Origin: Siphlonurus alternatus
Lineage: Eukaryota > Arthropoda > Insecta > Ephemeroptera > Siphlonuridae
Reading direction: 5' to 3'
DNA length: 64,000 bases
Assembly (NCBI GenBank): GCA_949825025.1
Contig: OX463785.1
Location: 8,039,979 to 8,103,978, forward strand
Shown: positions 1 through 14,500 of the stretch, in pieces
Numbering within the stretch: position 1 is the stretch's first letter
Layout: each line of letters starts with the position of its first letter
The notes under the pieces: model-generated
What the model was told of the DNA's origin: nothing
Databases searched by the model: none
Seen by the model: the letters and a program-made list of their open reading frames with translations, nothing else
Position numbers and translations under genes: made by a program

Positions 1-84
1 ATCCGTATCCTGTGAGTTTCGACTTTCCAAGGCTCATCAGTACATCTCGTAAGAGGCTCATTACGGATATAATAAGAAATAATG

Positions 85-218
85 AAGGGGCATTCACAAA
101 TTCTTAAGGCCACATTTAAGGCTCGATAATTTAAAGCTTGATTTTAGACGTGTTTTTTAGACCCAAAATTTCTGGTCTTAAATTATTGAGCCTTAATTGT
201 GGCCTTAAGGCTGTGTAA
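85..218. mobile_element. Fold-back MITE, family 1, copy 1
   Basis: The left arm (GGCATTCACAAA, then TTAAGGCCACATTTAAGGCTC) is the reverse complement of the right arm, ending in GGCCTTAAGGCTGTGTAAT. The right end is eroded. It has no coding capacity. The asymmetric centre matches the copy at 36235-36380 in opposite orientation. Confidence 0.75.
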
Positions 219-3200
219 TAAGTTTATTATAATAAGTTAATAAGTTTATTAATCTTCCATAAAGACAAGTCAATAATACATACATAAATATAATGGTGGC
301 TACTTCATTTCAGTCTTTAAAAAAATCGTCCATCTTATATATCTCTTTTTGAAGAAGATATTCTTTCACTTTCTTCTTAAACATGGGCAAACTATTTTCA
401 CTTTTTATGTACATAGGGATATGATTAAAAAATTTAATAATGTCTAACACAAGAGCTTATATAAAAATCAACAATTGCGACTCACCTATATAAGCAAAAT
501 TACTACATTTTTTTCTGTCCATCAATTGCTCATGCAATTACATTCCCAATTCTCCCATACAAAGACATATCAAGGTATTTGAGCAACAAGCTGTGACATG
601 CCTATACAAGTGTCTTTCTTGTGGTAAATGCACAGTCTCTGCAGCGACGGTAGCAACGGTTTATACCGACGGTTTGCATCTAAAATGTATGAAGTACATG
701 AATAATGCACGCTCTTTCCCCTTGTCTGTGTGAGCTTCAATTAGGGAGATGGATGGACTAGTCTTGTGATATCATCCCTTTTATATAGAAGAAGCCGGCC
801 GCACCTTCATATAATATGTAGGTAAAATATTAGTTCCTAGCCACTAACACCTTTCAATTTGCCTCTAATTCAATTTGCATGTGATATTAGAATATTATGT
901 AAAGAAGTTTGCTTCTATGTTATTATATAGAATGCAAAAATTATGTAAAATGATGGGTGTATTAATTTATAAATCAAAATTACATTGAATTCTTTTTATT
1001 TATAATTGACATTATATATACTTATTATTAAATAATTGGTTAAAAATTATTAAAATTCCAATAATAATATAACATGAAGTTGGGCCATGTGCATTTCAAT
1101 TCAATATTAAGGATTTAAAATTATTTTTTTTAAATCGATTTAAAACACATGAAAAAGATCAATGAGATTTAAAATATGTAATATGAAAAATTATAAAGTG
1201 CATAAATACAAATTAAACTTATAGACTAATTTATTTGTAAGTCCTGTTCAATTTTTGTTATAGCGACATGTACATATTAACAGAATGCAAAATATTAATG
1301 CCTTGTTAATTGATAAATAATACTACAGTATCACAAACCTTAGTTTACGTATGGAAGACATTTTGAATAGAAAATAGTACCGTTTTGCGTTACGACCTTC
1401 ATTTTTTAACGATAGGCACTCGATTAGAAAAAAACATCACATCCCTAGTTTAGTTTGCCGGTTTATGAGAACGCCACGGCCGTGGGCGCGGCAATCCGCT
1501 TGCCTAGCGGCCATCCCAAGTATCTAATATACTTTTAACCTATTATTAGTACTGACATCATGGTTTAATGTTCATTAATTTAGCGAACTTTAAAACCAGA
1601 ACAGAAAAGGCACGCTGCCATGATTTTTGTTATTGTGGCGTCACAGGAGCTTGAAATCGATTAATTAAATCGAACCGAATCGAACTTAACCGATCAGCTG
1701 AGCTGAAAAAAGGCGTTCGTTTTAAAATAAAAGACAGATCGGAATATACGTCTATATACGCCTCCAGAAGCTATAATAAATCCAGAATGTTACTTTTAAA
1801 TGCGTAAGGGTGCTTATTTTTTTTAATTTCACCACTTTTTTTCAAGTTTTTAGCATTTTTGGTGTCGACGTGTTGTCACAACAGCGGCTCCGTGCGGCCC
1901 CACTGGCCCCAGGCTTTCGTCTGGAAGAGGTGCAAAGTGGTCGAAGTGGTGGCGACGCGATTTTGAAATCAAATTAAACTTACTTTTTTATACTTTTTTC
2001 CAATAGTTATACATATTATAGAAGCATGTAATATTTTTAAAAAATTCCATAGTTTAAAATAACCTTGTTGTGGGACATTTTTAAAAAATTAAGATTACTA
2101 CGCCTTGGCGACGTCTAGTCTGTGATCTCAGGCGTAATCTAAGGCTTGTTTAACTGTACATATTGTATATCCAACATCGTCAACATCGTAAAATATGGGA
2201 TTTTTTTAAATTATTATACTCTAATTAATTTAAGCAATATATATTCAGTTATCTTATTTGATATTTAATGCTGCCTCGCTTAGTCCAGGGCAAATTGTCT
2301 ATAATTTAATAATAACATTAAATTAAATTGCAAAGAATTTGTATACAAATTAGCATGTCAGTGTTAATTCTATTGGATTTAAATTAAAATAATATTATTA
2401 TTATAAAAAAATTATTAATATAAAATAAATTATACGTACAAAATGTGTCACATATATTATATATAATTTCAAACATAACTCATACTTAGTTACATAATAT
2501 TAATTAAAAATGTATTTAGTTTTTTTTTTTTTTTAACACTGCAATGAAACATAATTATGTATTATTTTACATAATTCAAAATTTTCTATAAATTCAACTA
2601 AAACTTTTAATTTCCCTTATAGTGCCAGCACCGCAATTAAAATGGGCTTAACAAAATAATTTAATTGAAATGTAACTATTAATTGATACTGTACTGTAGC
2701 ATAATATATTATATTTATACAGATCGAAGGTGATATACAAACTAGTTCTATTTATCTCAAATAAATATTTACAATATATCAATTAATATGCATGCTATAT
2801 CATGTTCCATACTGCAGTAGAATTTCATTTTATACGTAAACATTGCACTTTAAATTTAACACATTAAGAAGATAGGAATGGCCTTAAAGTATTTGTAAGG
2901 ATTGTCTACATAAACAAACAAATTAAATTGTTTTAATAAAATAATATTCAAAATATGAAATATAAACCTCTGTAGGCTCTGTACACCTTGGATTGTATCT
3001 ATTTGACAGGAAGACGTTTAGGTTCTCTCCAAAATGCTAAAAAATAATTATATTTTTTTTAAAGTAGATGACAAATCAGCTGTTCGGGTAATTTGCAAAT
3101 TATGCAACCTGCATAGCAGACAAATTTTTTAACTTCACCTTTCAAGCCTTATAACTTATTTGGAAAATGTTGATTTTTATTTGACAAATAAGAAAATTAA

Positions 3201-4199
3201 ATTTAGAAGAGAACTGTCACCTCAGTTTTCTCATTTTACTCATTTAATTTTTTTCCATTGCGTAGAATTTTTTTTAAATTTTTTGTACATTTTCAAGATG
3301 GATGCCGTGAAGTCCAAGTTTATCATGGGCTGCTCTCAGATTGTCATCTTCAAAGTTGATTAGCAAAAAATAATATTCTGTTGGCCCTATAGCGGTAGTT
3401 TGCAATACAAAGCTTAGAGTTTTTACTAATACATTCCGAAAGAAAAATATATTAATCTCGAACAGGATTTCGAGCTATGAGTACTTTTCTGCAAAAATTC
3501 CACGAAAAATATCAGTTTTACATGTAATCAAATGGGGAGCAAAAGCTTGATTATCTCAAAATATTATTGCGTTAACCCCCATGAATTTTATTTGATAATC
3601 CTAATTGGCCCAAGGGGGATAAGTGGTAAAAATTTCAGGTGTAGTTATCGAAAGAATATGTAATGTTCCATCTACTTTTTAATGTAAATTGGATATATAG
3701 GCAGTACCAGCACAATACGTCATGCTGGTAACATTCCGATAATCTCCAAGTGTACTTGATCTCCATTGCATTATTTTATATAAGTGTTGTAATATTTGAG
3801 AAAATCCTATTAATTATAAGTGTAACATATTTCAGTTAAATAGATGTATAAATCTTTTTAAATAAGTGAATATAAATTAAAAATTATAATACCTTTACAA
3901 TAGTTTTAAACGAAAACGTACGTTTTTATAATTTATAATTCTAATAATAAGAACATGTAAAGGGTAGGTAAAAAAAAAAGGAAACATAGGCTTGTAGAGA
4001 TCTCAAGGAGAAAAGAGGGAGGAGGAATATAGGTGTAATTTACATATTAAGATCATGTCGTTTTGTCCTTGTAGTTAATTAGAGAAGTAAGGTGGAAGAA
4101 GGGAGAAAGATCCTCTTCATTTCCCTATCTAAGTGACTTCATTCAAGTACCTGCAACCCTCCTCCTCCTTTACCGCTCTCCACAATCTACTACAAGAAC
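219..4199. other. AT-rich non-coding DNA
   Basis: No gene is supported. Short islands of higher GC lie at about 595-805 (a palindromic GCCGGC and several mixed-sequence blocks), 1455-1530 and 1850-1965. The 67-codon ORF at 3160-3363 is low-complexity (Phe, Ile and Lys rich) and has no recognisable domain. The stretch 3060-3690 differs slightly in texture and may be an old repeat, but I could not assign it. The part from 3965 to 4199 is purine/pyrimidine biased. Confidence 0.6.
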
Positions 4200-4200
4200 T

Positions 4201-4231
<31 letters not shown>

Positions 4232-4232
4232 T
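4200..4232. repeat. (CT)n microsatellite
   Basis: A near-pure CT dinucleotide tract with one TTT interruption. It lies in a pyrimidine-rich island about 320 bp outside the large composite element. Confidence 0.9.
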
Positions 4233-4550
4233 CACCCTCTATCTCTGATTTATTCAGTCATTTATTTTATACTGTATAAATTAAAACAGTTAAAATAATT
4301 ATTAAACGTATTGTTATATTTAAGAATTAAATATGCTGTATTTTCTTTAAAGTTTTTGTCCTTTTTCTCTAAAAAAATTCAGACGTAATTTAAAAAACTA
4401 CATAATTTTTAAATTAAATTCATTAAAATAACGAATTTTTATTTTTAATGATGATTATACTAAAAAATGTATTAATTATTGTTTTTTTGTATTTGTATTT
4501 TGCAATAAAAATTGTTTTATTTCGAAATTAAAAATAAGTTGAGGGTATTC

Positions 4551-4570
4551 GCCGGCGCTTTAAAGGGACA
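4551..4570 (+). repeat. Left terminal inverted repeat
   Basis: GCCGGCGCTTTAAAGGGACA matches the inverted right end at 17 of 20 positions. Just outside is AT-rich single-copy-looking DNA. The exact outer edge is uncertain because the flanks show no clear target duplication. Confidence 0.55.
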
Positions 4571-4911
4571 CGAATCCTGGGTAATGCACACTTGTGGGGA
4601 CATCTGGGCTTTTGATGGGACATGAGCCAATGTCCCCACAAACGTAGGGAACATTGTTCATTGGGACACACTTGTGGGGACACAGTTGTCGATTGGAAAT
4701 ATCTGAGGGGACAGGTAAATGTCCCCTTAAATGCCAATGACAAAAAATATACTAAGCTAATATCCATCGACAACTTTTATTATTAGCGTTTTGGCGGGAG
4801 ATATAAGAGGGTTCATATATTGACCACGGCATGGCGCCTCCATTAATTCCTGAAGAAAATAGCTTTCATCGCCGAAATTATGCCTCATAGATGGCATTAG
4901 TCTAAGAATCT
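4571..4911. repeat. Left subterminal zone with GGGACA hairpins
   Basis: At least eight GGGACA or TGTCCC motifs occur within about 170 bp. Several form short inverted pairs, for example GGGACAT-gagcca-ATGTCCC at about 4618-4637 and GGGGACA-ggtaaa-TGTCCCC at about 4707-4726. The stretch 4780-4911 is less repetitive. The 81-codon ORF on the minus strand is only a translation of these repeats. Confidence 0.6.
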
Positions 4912-7420
4912 TGCAAGGTGCGACATGGTTGTGACATTAGCCATGTTATGGGGACATTACCCCTTTCAAAGTCGGTGGTTACAAATTAAGCAGAATGAGC
5001 TTTGATTCACCAAGGTAGAGTCTCCACAAATGCTTTAAGTGACAACTCAATCATGTTAATTACCAGGTGAGACAGGTTGTGACATAAGCCATGTTATGGG
5101 GACATTGCCCCTTTCAAAGTCAGTGGTTCTAAATTAAGCAGCATGAGCTTTGATTCACCAAGGTAGAGTCTCCACAAATGCTTTAAGTGACAACTCAATC
5201 ATGTTAATTACCAGGTGAGACAGGTTGTGACATAAGCCATGTTATGGGGACATTGCCCCTTTCAAAGTCAGTGGTTCTAAATTAAGCAGCATGAGCTTTG
5301 ATTCATCAAGGTAGAGTCTCCACAAATGCTTTAAGTGACAACTCAATCATGTTAATTACCAGGTGAGACAGGTTGTGACATAAGCCATGTTATGGGGACA
5401 TTGTCCCTTTCAAAGTCAGTGGTTCTAAATTAAGCAGCATGAGCTTTGATTCACCAAGGTAGAGTCTCCACAAATGCTATCAGTGACAACTCAATCATGT
5501 TAATTGCCAGGTGAGACACGTTGTGACCTACGCAATGTTATGAGGACACTGCCCCTTTCAAAGTCAGTGGTTCTAAATTAAGCAGCATGAGCTTTGATTC
5601 ACCAAGGTAGAGTCTCCACAAATGCTTTAAGTGACAACTCAATCATGTTAATTACCAGGTGAGACAGGTTGTGACATAAGCCATGTTATGGGGACATTGC
5701 CCCTTTCAAAGTCAGTGGTTCTAAATTAAGCAGCATGAGCTTTGATTCACCAAGGTAGAGTCTCCACAAATGCTTTAAGTGACAACTCAATCATGTTAAT
5801 TACCAGGTGAGACAGGTTGTGACATAAGCCATGTTATGGGGACATTGCCCCTTTCAAAGTCAGTGGTTCTAAATTAAGCAGCATGAGCTTTGATTCACCA
5901 AGGTAGAGTCTCCACAAATGCTTTAAGTGATTAAGTGACAACTCAATCAAGTTAATTACTAGGTGAGACAGGTTGTGACATAAGCCATGTTATGGGGACA
6001 TTGCCCCTTTCAAAGTCAGTGGTTCTAAATTAAGCAGCATGAGCTTTGATTCATCAAGGTAGAGTCTCCACAAATGCTTTAAGTGACAACTCAATCATGT
6101 TAATTACCAGGTGAGACAGGTTGTGACATAAGCCATGTTATGGGGACATTGTCCCTTTCAAAGTCAGTGGTTCTAAATTAAGCAGCATGAGCTTTGATTC
6201 ACCAAGGTAGAGTCTCCACAAATGCTATCAGTGACAACTCAATCATGTTAATTGCCAGGTGAGACACGTTGTGACCTACGCAATGTTATGAGGACACTGC
6301 CCCTTTCAAAGTCAGTGGTTCTAAATTAAGCAGCATGAGCTTTGATTCACCAAGGTAGAGTCTCCACAAATGCTTTAAGTGACAACTCAATCATGTTAAT
6401 TACCAGGCGAGACAGGTTGTGACATAAGCCATGTTATGGGGACATTGCCCCTTTCAAAGTCAGTGGTTCTAAATTAAACAGCATGAGCTTTGATTCACCA
6501 AGGTAGAGTCTCCACAAATGCTTTAAGTGACAACTCAATCATGTTAATTACCAGGTGAGACAGGTTGTGACATAAGCCATGTTATGGGGACATTGCCCCT
6601 TTCAAAGTCAGTGGTTCTAAATTAAGCAGCATGAGCTTTGATTCATCAAGGTAGAGTCTCCACAAATGCTTTAAGTGACAACTCAATCATGTTAATTACC
6701 AGGTGAGACAGGTTGTGACATAAGCCATGTTATGGGGACATTGTCCCTTTCAAAGTCAGTGGTTCTAAATTAAGCAGCATGAGCTTTGATTCACCAAGGT
6801 AGAGTCTCCACAAATGCTATCAGTGACAACTCAATCATGTTAATTGCAAGGTGAGACACGTTGTGACCTACGCAATGTTATGAGGACACTGCCCCTTTCA
6901 AAGTCAGTGGTTCTAAATTAAGCAGCATGAGCTTTGATTCACCAAGGTAGAGTCTCCACAAATGCTTTTAGTGACAACTCATTCATGTTAATTGCCAGGT
7001 GAGACACGTTGTGACGTAAGCCAAGTTATGGGGACATTGCCCCTTTCAAGTCAGTGGTCACACATTATTAAGAGTTAACTTTGATTCACCAAGAATGAGT
7101 CTCCACAAAAGCTTTAGGTGACAACTAAATCATATTAATTGCCAGGTGAGGCACGTTGTGACTTAAGCCATGTTATGGGGACATTGTCCTTTTCAATGCC
7201 GGTGGTTAACATTTAGGCAGAGCAAGCTTTGATTCACCAAGGTAGGGTCTCTAGAAATGCATTCAGTGCCAACTCAATCATGTTAATTGCAAGGTGAGAC
7301 ACGTTGTGAATAAAGCCATGTTATGGGGACATTGTCCCTTCAAAAGTCAATAGTTACAATTTCTTCATAGTGAACTTTTATTCACCAAGGAAGTATGTCC
7401 CAAAGCAATTAGTGACAAGT
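4912..7420 (+). repeat. Satellite A array, 148-bp unit, forward
   Basis: About 17 head-to-tail units. The landmark CAAGGTAGAGTCTCCACAAA starts at 5011, 5159, 5307 and 5455, giving an exact 148-bp period. A variant unit with GCTATCAGTGAC recurs at 5476, 6224 and 6816. The intervals are five units plus an 8-bp internal duplication, then four units, so a higher-order repeat exists. Units after about 7000 are more diverged. Each unit contains CCAGGTGAGACA and the palindrome-like GGGGACATTGCCCC. Confidence 0.95.
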
Positions 7421-7806
7421 TGTTGGTAGGTATGCTTTGAGCGGACATTTCTGTAGAATTTTTTCCCCTTGTCGAGTACAAGTTTTTGACACCACATAAT
7501 TTTCCTGCTACTAATAGAATCAAGTGGATTTTTTTAATTACCTAGTCTTTTAAAATTCATTCCAAATGTGTCGATTTAGCTTTTCGTGGTCACCCGACCG
7601 CCAATTTGAGACAATGATATGTGATTGCATATTTTTATGATTACACCAGTGCTTTCACGTACACGGAGATGGCGACGCTGAGCACTTGCGAAGCTAGGCA
7701 ATCACTTGAAAGCAAAACCGTGGCTCATGCGTTGCCAGCGACTATTTGAGCACCTTGATTTGTGAACAAGGACTTTTCTTGGGAACTCGTGTCCCCTCAA
7801 AGCGTA

Positions 7807-10800
7807 TTGGCCGACAACATTTTGCGCAAAAAGTTGTTGGCAGGTACGCTTTGAGAGGACATATCTGTAGCATTTTCTTACCTCGTCGAGTACACGTTTT
7901 TGACACCACATTATTTCCCTGCTATTAATAAAATTGAGTGAATTTTTTAAATTACCTGGACCGTAAAAAATTATTCCACAAGGGTCAAAAAAGCTCTTCG
8001 AGTTCATTAGGCCCCCTAAATGAGACTCTGAGTTGTGCCAACATATTTTTGTGAGGACATACGCGCTTTCACGTACACCAAGTTGGCGACCTTGTGCACC
8101 TGCGTAGCTAGGCAATCTCCTGAATTCAGTGCCGCGACAAGTGCGTCACCTTCGACTAAATTTGCACCTTAATTTGTGAACAACGATTTTTCTGAAAAAC
8201 CCGTGTCCTCTCAAAGCGTATCAGCCGAAAACATTTTGCGCAAAAAGTTCTTGGCAGGTACGCTTTGAGGGGACATTTCTGTAGCATTTTCTTTCCTCGT
8301 CGAGTACACGTTTTTGACACCACATTATTTCCCTGCTATTAATAAAATTGAGTGAATTTTTTAAATTACCTGGACCGTAAAAAATTCATTCCACAAGGGT
8401 CAAAAAAGCTCTTCGAGTTCATTAGCCCCCCTAAATGAGACTCTGAGTTGTGCCAACATATTTTTGTGAGGACATACGCGCTTTCACGTACAACAAGTTG
8501 GCGACCTTGTGCACCTGCGTAGCTAGGCAATCTCCTGAATTCAGTGCTGCGACAAGTGCGTCACCTTCGACTAAATTTGCACCTTAATTTGTGAACAAGG
8601 ATTTTTCTGAAAAACCCGTGTCCTCTCAAAGCGTATCAGCCGACAACATTTTGCGCAAAAAGTTGTTGGCAGGTACGCTTTGAGAGGACATATCTGTAGC
8701 ATTTTCTTTCCTCGTCGAGTACACGTTTTTGACACCACATTGTTTCCCTGCTATTAATAAAATTGAGTGAATTTTTTAAATTACCTGGACCGTAAAAAAT
8801 CCATTCCACAAAAGTCAAAGAAGGTCTTCGAGTTCATTAGCCCTCCTAAATGAGACTCTGAGTTGTGCCAACATATTTTTGTGAGGACATACGCGCTTTC
8901 ACGTACACCAAGTTGGCGACCTTGTGCACCTGCGTAGCTAGGCAATCACCTGAATTCAGTGCCGTGCACGTGCCTCGCATTCGGCCTTCGGCTAAATGTG
9001 CACCTTGATTTGTGAACAAGGATTTTTCTGAAAAACCCGTGTCCTCTCAAAGCGTATCAGCCGACAACATTTTGCGCAAAAAGTTGTTCGCAGGTACGCT
9101 TTGAGAGGACATATCTGTAGCATTTTCTTACCTCGTCGAGTACACGTTTTTGACACCACATTATTTCCCTGCTATTAATAAAATTGAGTGAATTTTTTAA
9201 ATTACCTGGACCGTAAAAAATTATTCCACAAGGGTCAAAAAAGCTCTTCGAGTTCATTAGGCCCCCTAAATGAGACTCTGAGTTGTGCCAACATATTTTT
9301 GTGAGGACATACGCGCTTTCACGTACACCAAGTTGGCGACCTTGTGCACCTGCGTAGCTAGGCAATCTCCTGAATTCAGTGCCGCGACAAGTGCGTCACC
9401 TTCGACTAAATTTGCACCTTAATTTGTGAACAACGATTTTTCTGAAAAACCCGTGTCCTCTCAAAGCGTATCAGCCGAAAACATTTTGCGCAAAAAGTTC
9501 TTGGCAGGTACGCTTTGAGGGGACATTTCTGTAGCATTTTCTTTCCTCGTCGAGTACACGTTTTTGACACCACATTATTTCCCTGCTATTAATAAAATTG
9601 AGTGAATTTTTTAAATTACCTGGACCGTAAAAAATTCATTCCACAAGGGTCAAAAAAGCTCTTCGAGTTCATTAGCCCCCCTAAATGAGACTCTGAGTTG
9701 TGCCAACATATTTTTGTGAGGACATACGCGCTTTCACGTACAACAAGTTGGCGACCTTGTGCACCTGCGTAGCTAGGCAATCTCCTGAATTCAGTGCTGC
9801 GACAAGTGCGTCACCTTCGACTAAATTTGCACCTTAATTTGTGAACAAGGATTTTTCTGAAAAACCCGTGTCCTCTCAAAGCGTATCAGCCGACAACATT
9901 TTGCGCAAAAAGTTGTTGGCAGGTACGCTTTGAGAGGACATATCTGTAGCATTTTCTTTCCTCGTCGAGTACACGTTTTTGACACCACATTGTTTCCCTG
10001 CTATTAATAAAATTGAGTGAATTTTTTAAATTACCTGGACCGTAAAAAATCCATTCCACAAAAGTCAAAGAAGGTCTTCGAGTTCATTAGCCCTCCTAAA
10101 TGAGACTCTGAGTTGTGCCAACATATTTTTGTGAGGACATACGCGCTTTCACGTACACCAAGTTGGCGACCTTGTGCACCTGCGTAGCTAGGCAATCACC
10201 TGAATTCAGTGCCGTGCACGTGCCTCGCATTCGGCCTTCGGCTAAATGTGCACCTTGATTTGTGAACAAGGATTTTTCTGAAAAACCCGTGTCCTCTCAA
10301 AGCGTATCAGCCGACAACATTTTGCGCAAAAAGTTGTTCGCAGGTACGCTTTGAGAGGACATATCTGTAGCATTTTCTTACCTCGTCGAGTACACGTTTT
10401 TGACACCACATTATTTCCCTGCTATTAATAAAATTGAGTGAATTTTTTAAATTACCTGGACCGTAAAAAATTATTCCACAAGGGTCAAAAAAGCTCTTCG
10501 AGTTCATTAGGCCCCCTAAATGAGACTCTGAGTTGTGCCAACATATTTTTGTGAGGACATACGCGCTTTCACGTACACCAAGTTGGCGACCTTGTGCACC
10601 TGCGTAGCTAGGCAATCTCCTGAATTCAGTGCCGCGACAAGTGCGTCACCTTCGACTAAATTTGCACCTTAATTTGTGAACAACGATTTTTCTGAAAAAC
10701 CCGTGTCCTCTCAAAGCGTATCAGCCGAAAACATTTTGCGCAAAAAGTTCTTGGCAGGTACGCTTTGAGGGGACAATTCTGTAGCATTTTCTTTCCTCGT

Positions 10801-11556
10801 CGAGTACACGTTTTTGACACCACATTATTTCCCTGCTTTTAATAAAATTGAGTGAATTTTTTAAATTACCTGGACCGTAAAAAATTCATTCCACAAGGGT
10901 CAAAAAAGCTCTTCGAGTTCATTAGCCCCCCTAAATGAGACTCTGAGTTGTGCCAACATATTTTTGTGAGGACATACGCGCTTTCACGTACAACAAGTTG
11001 GCGACCTTGTGCACCTGCGTAGCTAGGCAATCTCCTGAATTCAGTGCTGCGACAAGTGCGTCACCTTCGACTAAATTTGCACCTTAATTTGTGAACAAGG
11101 ATTTTTCTGAAAAACCCGTGTCCTCTCAAAGCGTATCAGCCGACAACATTTTGCGCAAAAAGTTGTTGGCAGGTACGCTTTGAGAGGACATATCTGTAGC
11201 ATTTTCTTTCCTCGTCGAGTACACGTTTTTGACACCACATTGTTTCCCTGCTATTAATAAAATTGAGTGAATTTTTTAAATAACCTGGACCGTAAAAAAT
11301 TCATTCCACAAAAGTCAAAGAAGGTCTTCGAGTTCATTAGCCCTCCTAAATGAGACTCTGAGTTGTGCCAACATATTTTTGTGAGGACATACGCGCTTTC
11401 ACGTACACCAAGTTGGCGACCTTGTGCACCTGCGTAGCAAGGCAATCACCTGAATTCAGTGCCGTGCACGTGCCTCGCATTCGGCCTTCGGCTAAATGTG
11501 CACCTTGATTTGTGAACAAGGATTTTTCTGAAAAACCCGTGTCCTCTCAAAGCGTA
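7807..11556 (+). repeat. 1,250-bp higher-order repeat (three-unit) of satellite B
   Basis: Three successive trimers start at about 7807, 9057 and 10307. Matching variants are spaced exactly 1,250 bp apart, for example the diverged segment with GTGCACGTGCCTCGCATTCG that recurs in each trimer. Copies two and three are almost identical, with only scattered substitutions in copy three. Confidence 0.9.
8619..8690. repeat. Representative satellite B stem-loop (one per unit)
   Basis: The outer arms 8619-8635 (TGTCCTCTCAAAGCGTA) and 8674-8690 are perfect 17-bp complements. A 4/4 internal loop follows, then an 8-bp inner stem (CCGACAAC with GTTGTTGG, one G-T pair if RNA). The apical region contains the palindrome TTGCGCAA. 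The same structure recurs in essentially every B unit. Its arm resembles the terminal repeat core. Confidence 0.9.
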
Positions 11557-14500
11557 TCAGCCGACAACATTTTGCGCAAAAAGTTGTTCGCAGGTACGCT
11601 TTGAGAGGACATTTCTGTAGCATTTTCTTACCTCGTCGAGTACACGTTTTTGACACCACATTATTTCCCTGCTATTAATAAAATTGAGTGAATTTTTTAA
11701 ATTACCTGGACCGTAAAAAATTATTCCACAAGGGTCAAAAAAGCTCTTCGAGTTCATTAGCCCCCCTAAATGAGACTCTGAGTTGTGCCAACATATTTTT
11801 GTGAGGACATACGCGCTTTCACGTACACCAAGTTGGCGACCTTGTGCACCTGCGTAGCTAGGCAATCACCTGAATTCAGTGCCGCGACAAGTGCGTCACC
11901 TTCGACTAAATTTGCACCTTAATTTGTGAACAACGATTTTTCTGAAAAACCCGTGTCCTCTCAAAGCGTATCAGCCGACTACATTTTGCGCAAAAAGTTG
12001 TTGGCATGTACTCTTTGAGAGGACATATCTGTAGCATTTTCTTTCCTCGTCGAGTACACGTTTTTGACACCACATAATTTTCCGGCTATTAATAAAATTG
12101 AGTGAATTTTTTAAATTACCTGGACCGTAAAAAATTATTCCACAAGGGTCAAAAAAGCTCTTCGAGTTCATTAGCCCCCCTAAATGAGACTCTGAGTTGT
12201 GCCAACATATTTTTGTGAGGACATACGCGCTTTCACGTACACCAAGTTGGCGACCTTGTGCACCTGCGTAGCTAGGCAATCTCCTGAATTCAGTGCCGCG
12301 ACAAGTGCGTCACCTTCGACTAAATTTGCACCTTAATTTGTGAACAACGATTTTTCTGAAAATCCGTGTCCTCTCAAAGCGTATCAGCCGAAAACATTTT
12401 GCGCAAAAAGTTGTTGGCAGGTACGCTTTGAGAGGACATATCTGTAGCATTTTCTTTCCTCGTCGAGTACACGTTTTTGACACCACATAATTTTCCGGCT
12501 ATTAATAAAATTGAGTGAATTTTTTAAATTACCTGGACCGTAAAAAATTATTCCACAAGGGTCAAAAAAGCTCTTCGAGTTCATTATCCCCCCTAAATGA
12601 GACTCTGAGTTGTGCCAACATATTTTTGTGAGAACATACGCGCTTTCACGTACACCAAGTTGGCGACCTTGTGCACCTGCGTAGCTAGGCAATCTCCTGA
12701 ATTCAGTGCCGCGACAAGTGCGTCACCTTCGACTAAATTTGCACCTTAATTTGTGAACAAGGATTTTTCTGAAAAACCCGTGTCCTCTCAAAGCGTATCA
12801 GCCGACAACATTTTGCGCAAAAAGTTGTTGGCAGGTACGCTTTGAGAGGACATATCTGTAGCATTTTCTTTCCTCGTCGAGTACACGTTTTTGACACCAC
12901 ATTATTTCCCTGCTATTAATAAAATTGAGTGAATTTTTTAAATTACCTGGACCGTAAAAAATTCATTCCACAAGGGTCAAAAAAGCTCTTCGAGTTCATT
13001 AGCCCCCCTAAATGAGACTCTGAGTTGTGCCAACATATTTTGGTGAGGACATACGCGCTTTCACGTACACCAAGTTGGCGAACTTGTGCACCTGCGTAGC
13101 AAGGCAATCTCCTGAATTCAGTGCCGCGACAAGTGCGTCACCTTCGACTTAATTTGCACCTTAATTTGTGAACAACGATTTTTCTGAAAAACCCGTGTCC
13201 TCTCAAAGCGAATTAGCCGAAAACATTTTGCGCAAAAAGTTCTTGGCAGGTACGCTTTGAGGGGACATATCTGTAGCATTTTCTTTCCTCGTCGAGTACA
13301 CGTTTTTGACACCACATTATTTCCCTGCTATTAATAAAATTGAGTGAATTTTTTAAATTACCTGGACCGTAAAAAATTCACTCCACAAGGGTCAAAAAAG
13401 CTCTTCGAGTTCATTATCCCCCCTAAATGAGACTGAGTTGTGCCAATATATTTTTGTGAGGACATACGCGCTTTCACGTACACCTAGTTGGCGACCTTGT
13501 GCACCTGCGTAGCTAGGCAATCTCCTGAATTCAGTGCCGCGACAAGTGCGTCACCTTCGACTAAATTTGCACCTTAATTTGTGAACAACGATTTTTCTGA
13601 AAAACCCGTGTCCTCTCAAAGCGTATCAGCCGACAACATTTTGCGCAAAAAGTTGTTGGCAGGTACGCTTTGAGAGGACATATCTGTAGCATTTTCTTTC
13701 CTCGTCGAGTACACGTTTTTGACACCACATAATTTTCCGGCTATTAAATAAATTGAGTGAATTTTTTAAATTACCTGGACCGTAAAAAATTATTCCACAA
13801 GGGTCAAAAAAGCTCTTCGAGTTCATTAGCCCCCCTAAATGAGACTCTGAGTTGTGCCAACATATTTTTGTGAGGACATACGCGCTTTCACGTACACCAA
13901 GTTGGCGACCTTGTGCACCTGCGTAGCTAGGCAATCTCCTGAATTCAGTGCCGCGACAAGTGCGTCACCTTCGACTTAATTTGCACCTTAATTTGTGAAC
14001 AACGATTTTTCTGAAAAACCCGTGTCCTCTCAAAGCGAATCAGCCGAAAACATTTTGCGCAAAAAGTTCTTGGCAGGTACGCTTTGAGGGGACATATCTG
14101 TAGCATTTTCTTTCCTCGTCGAGTACACGTTTTTGACACCACATTATTTCCCTGCTATTAATAAAATTGAGTGAATTTTTTAAATTACCTGGACCGTAAA
14201 AAATTCATTCCACAAGGGTCAAAAAAGCTCTTCGAGTTCATTATCCCCCCTAAATGAGACTCTGAGTTGTGCCAATATATTTTTGTGAGGACATACGCGC
14301 TTTCACGTACACCAAGTTGGCGACCTTGTGCACCTGCGTAGATAGGCAATCTCCTGAATTCAGTGCCGCGACAAGTGCGTCACCTTCGACTAAATTTGCA
14401 CCTTAATTTGTGAACAAGGATTTTTCTGAAAAACTCGTGTCCTCTCAAAGCGTATCAGCCGACAACATTTTGCGCAAAAAGTTGTTGGCAGGTACGCTTT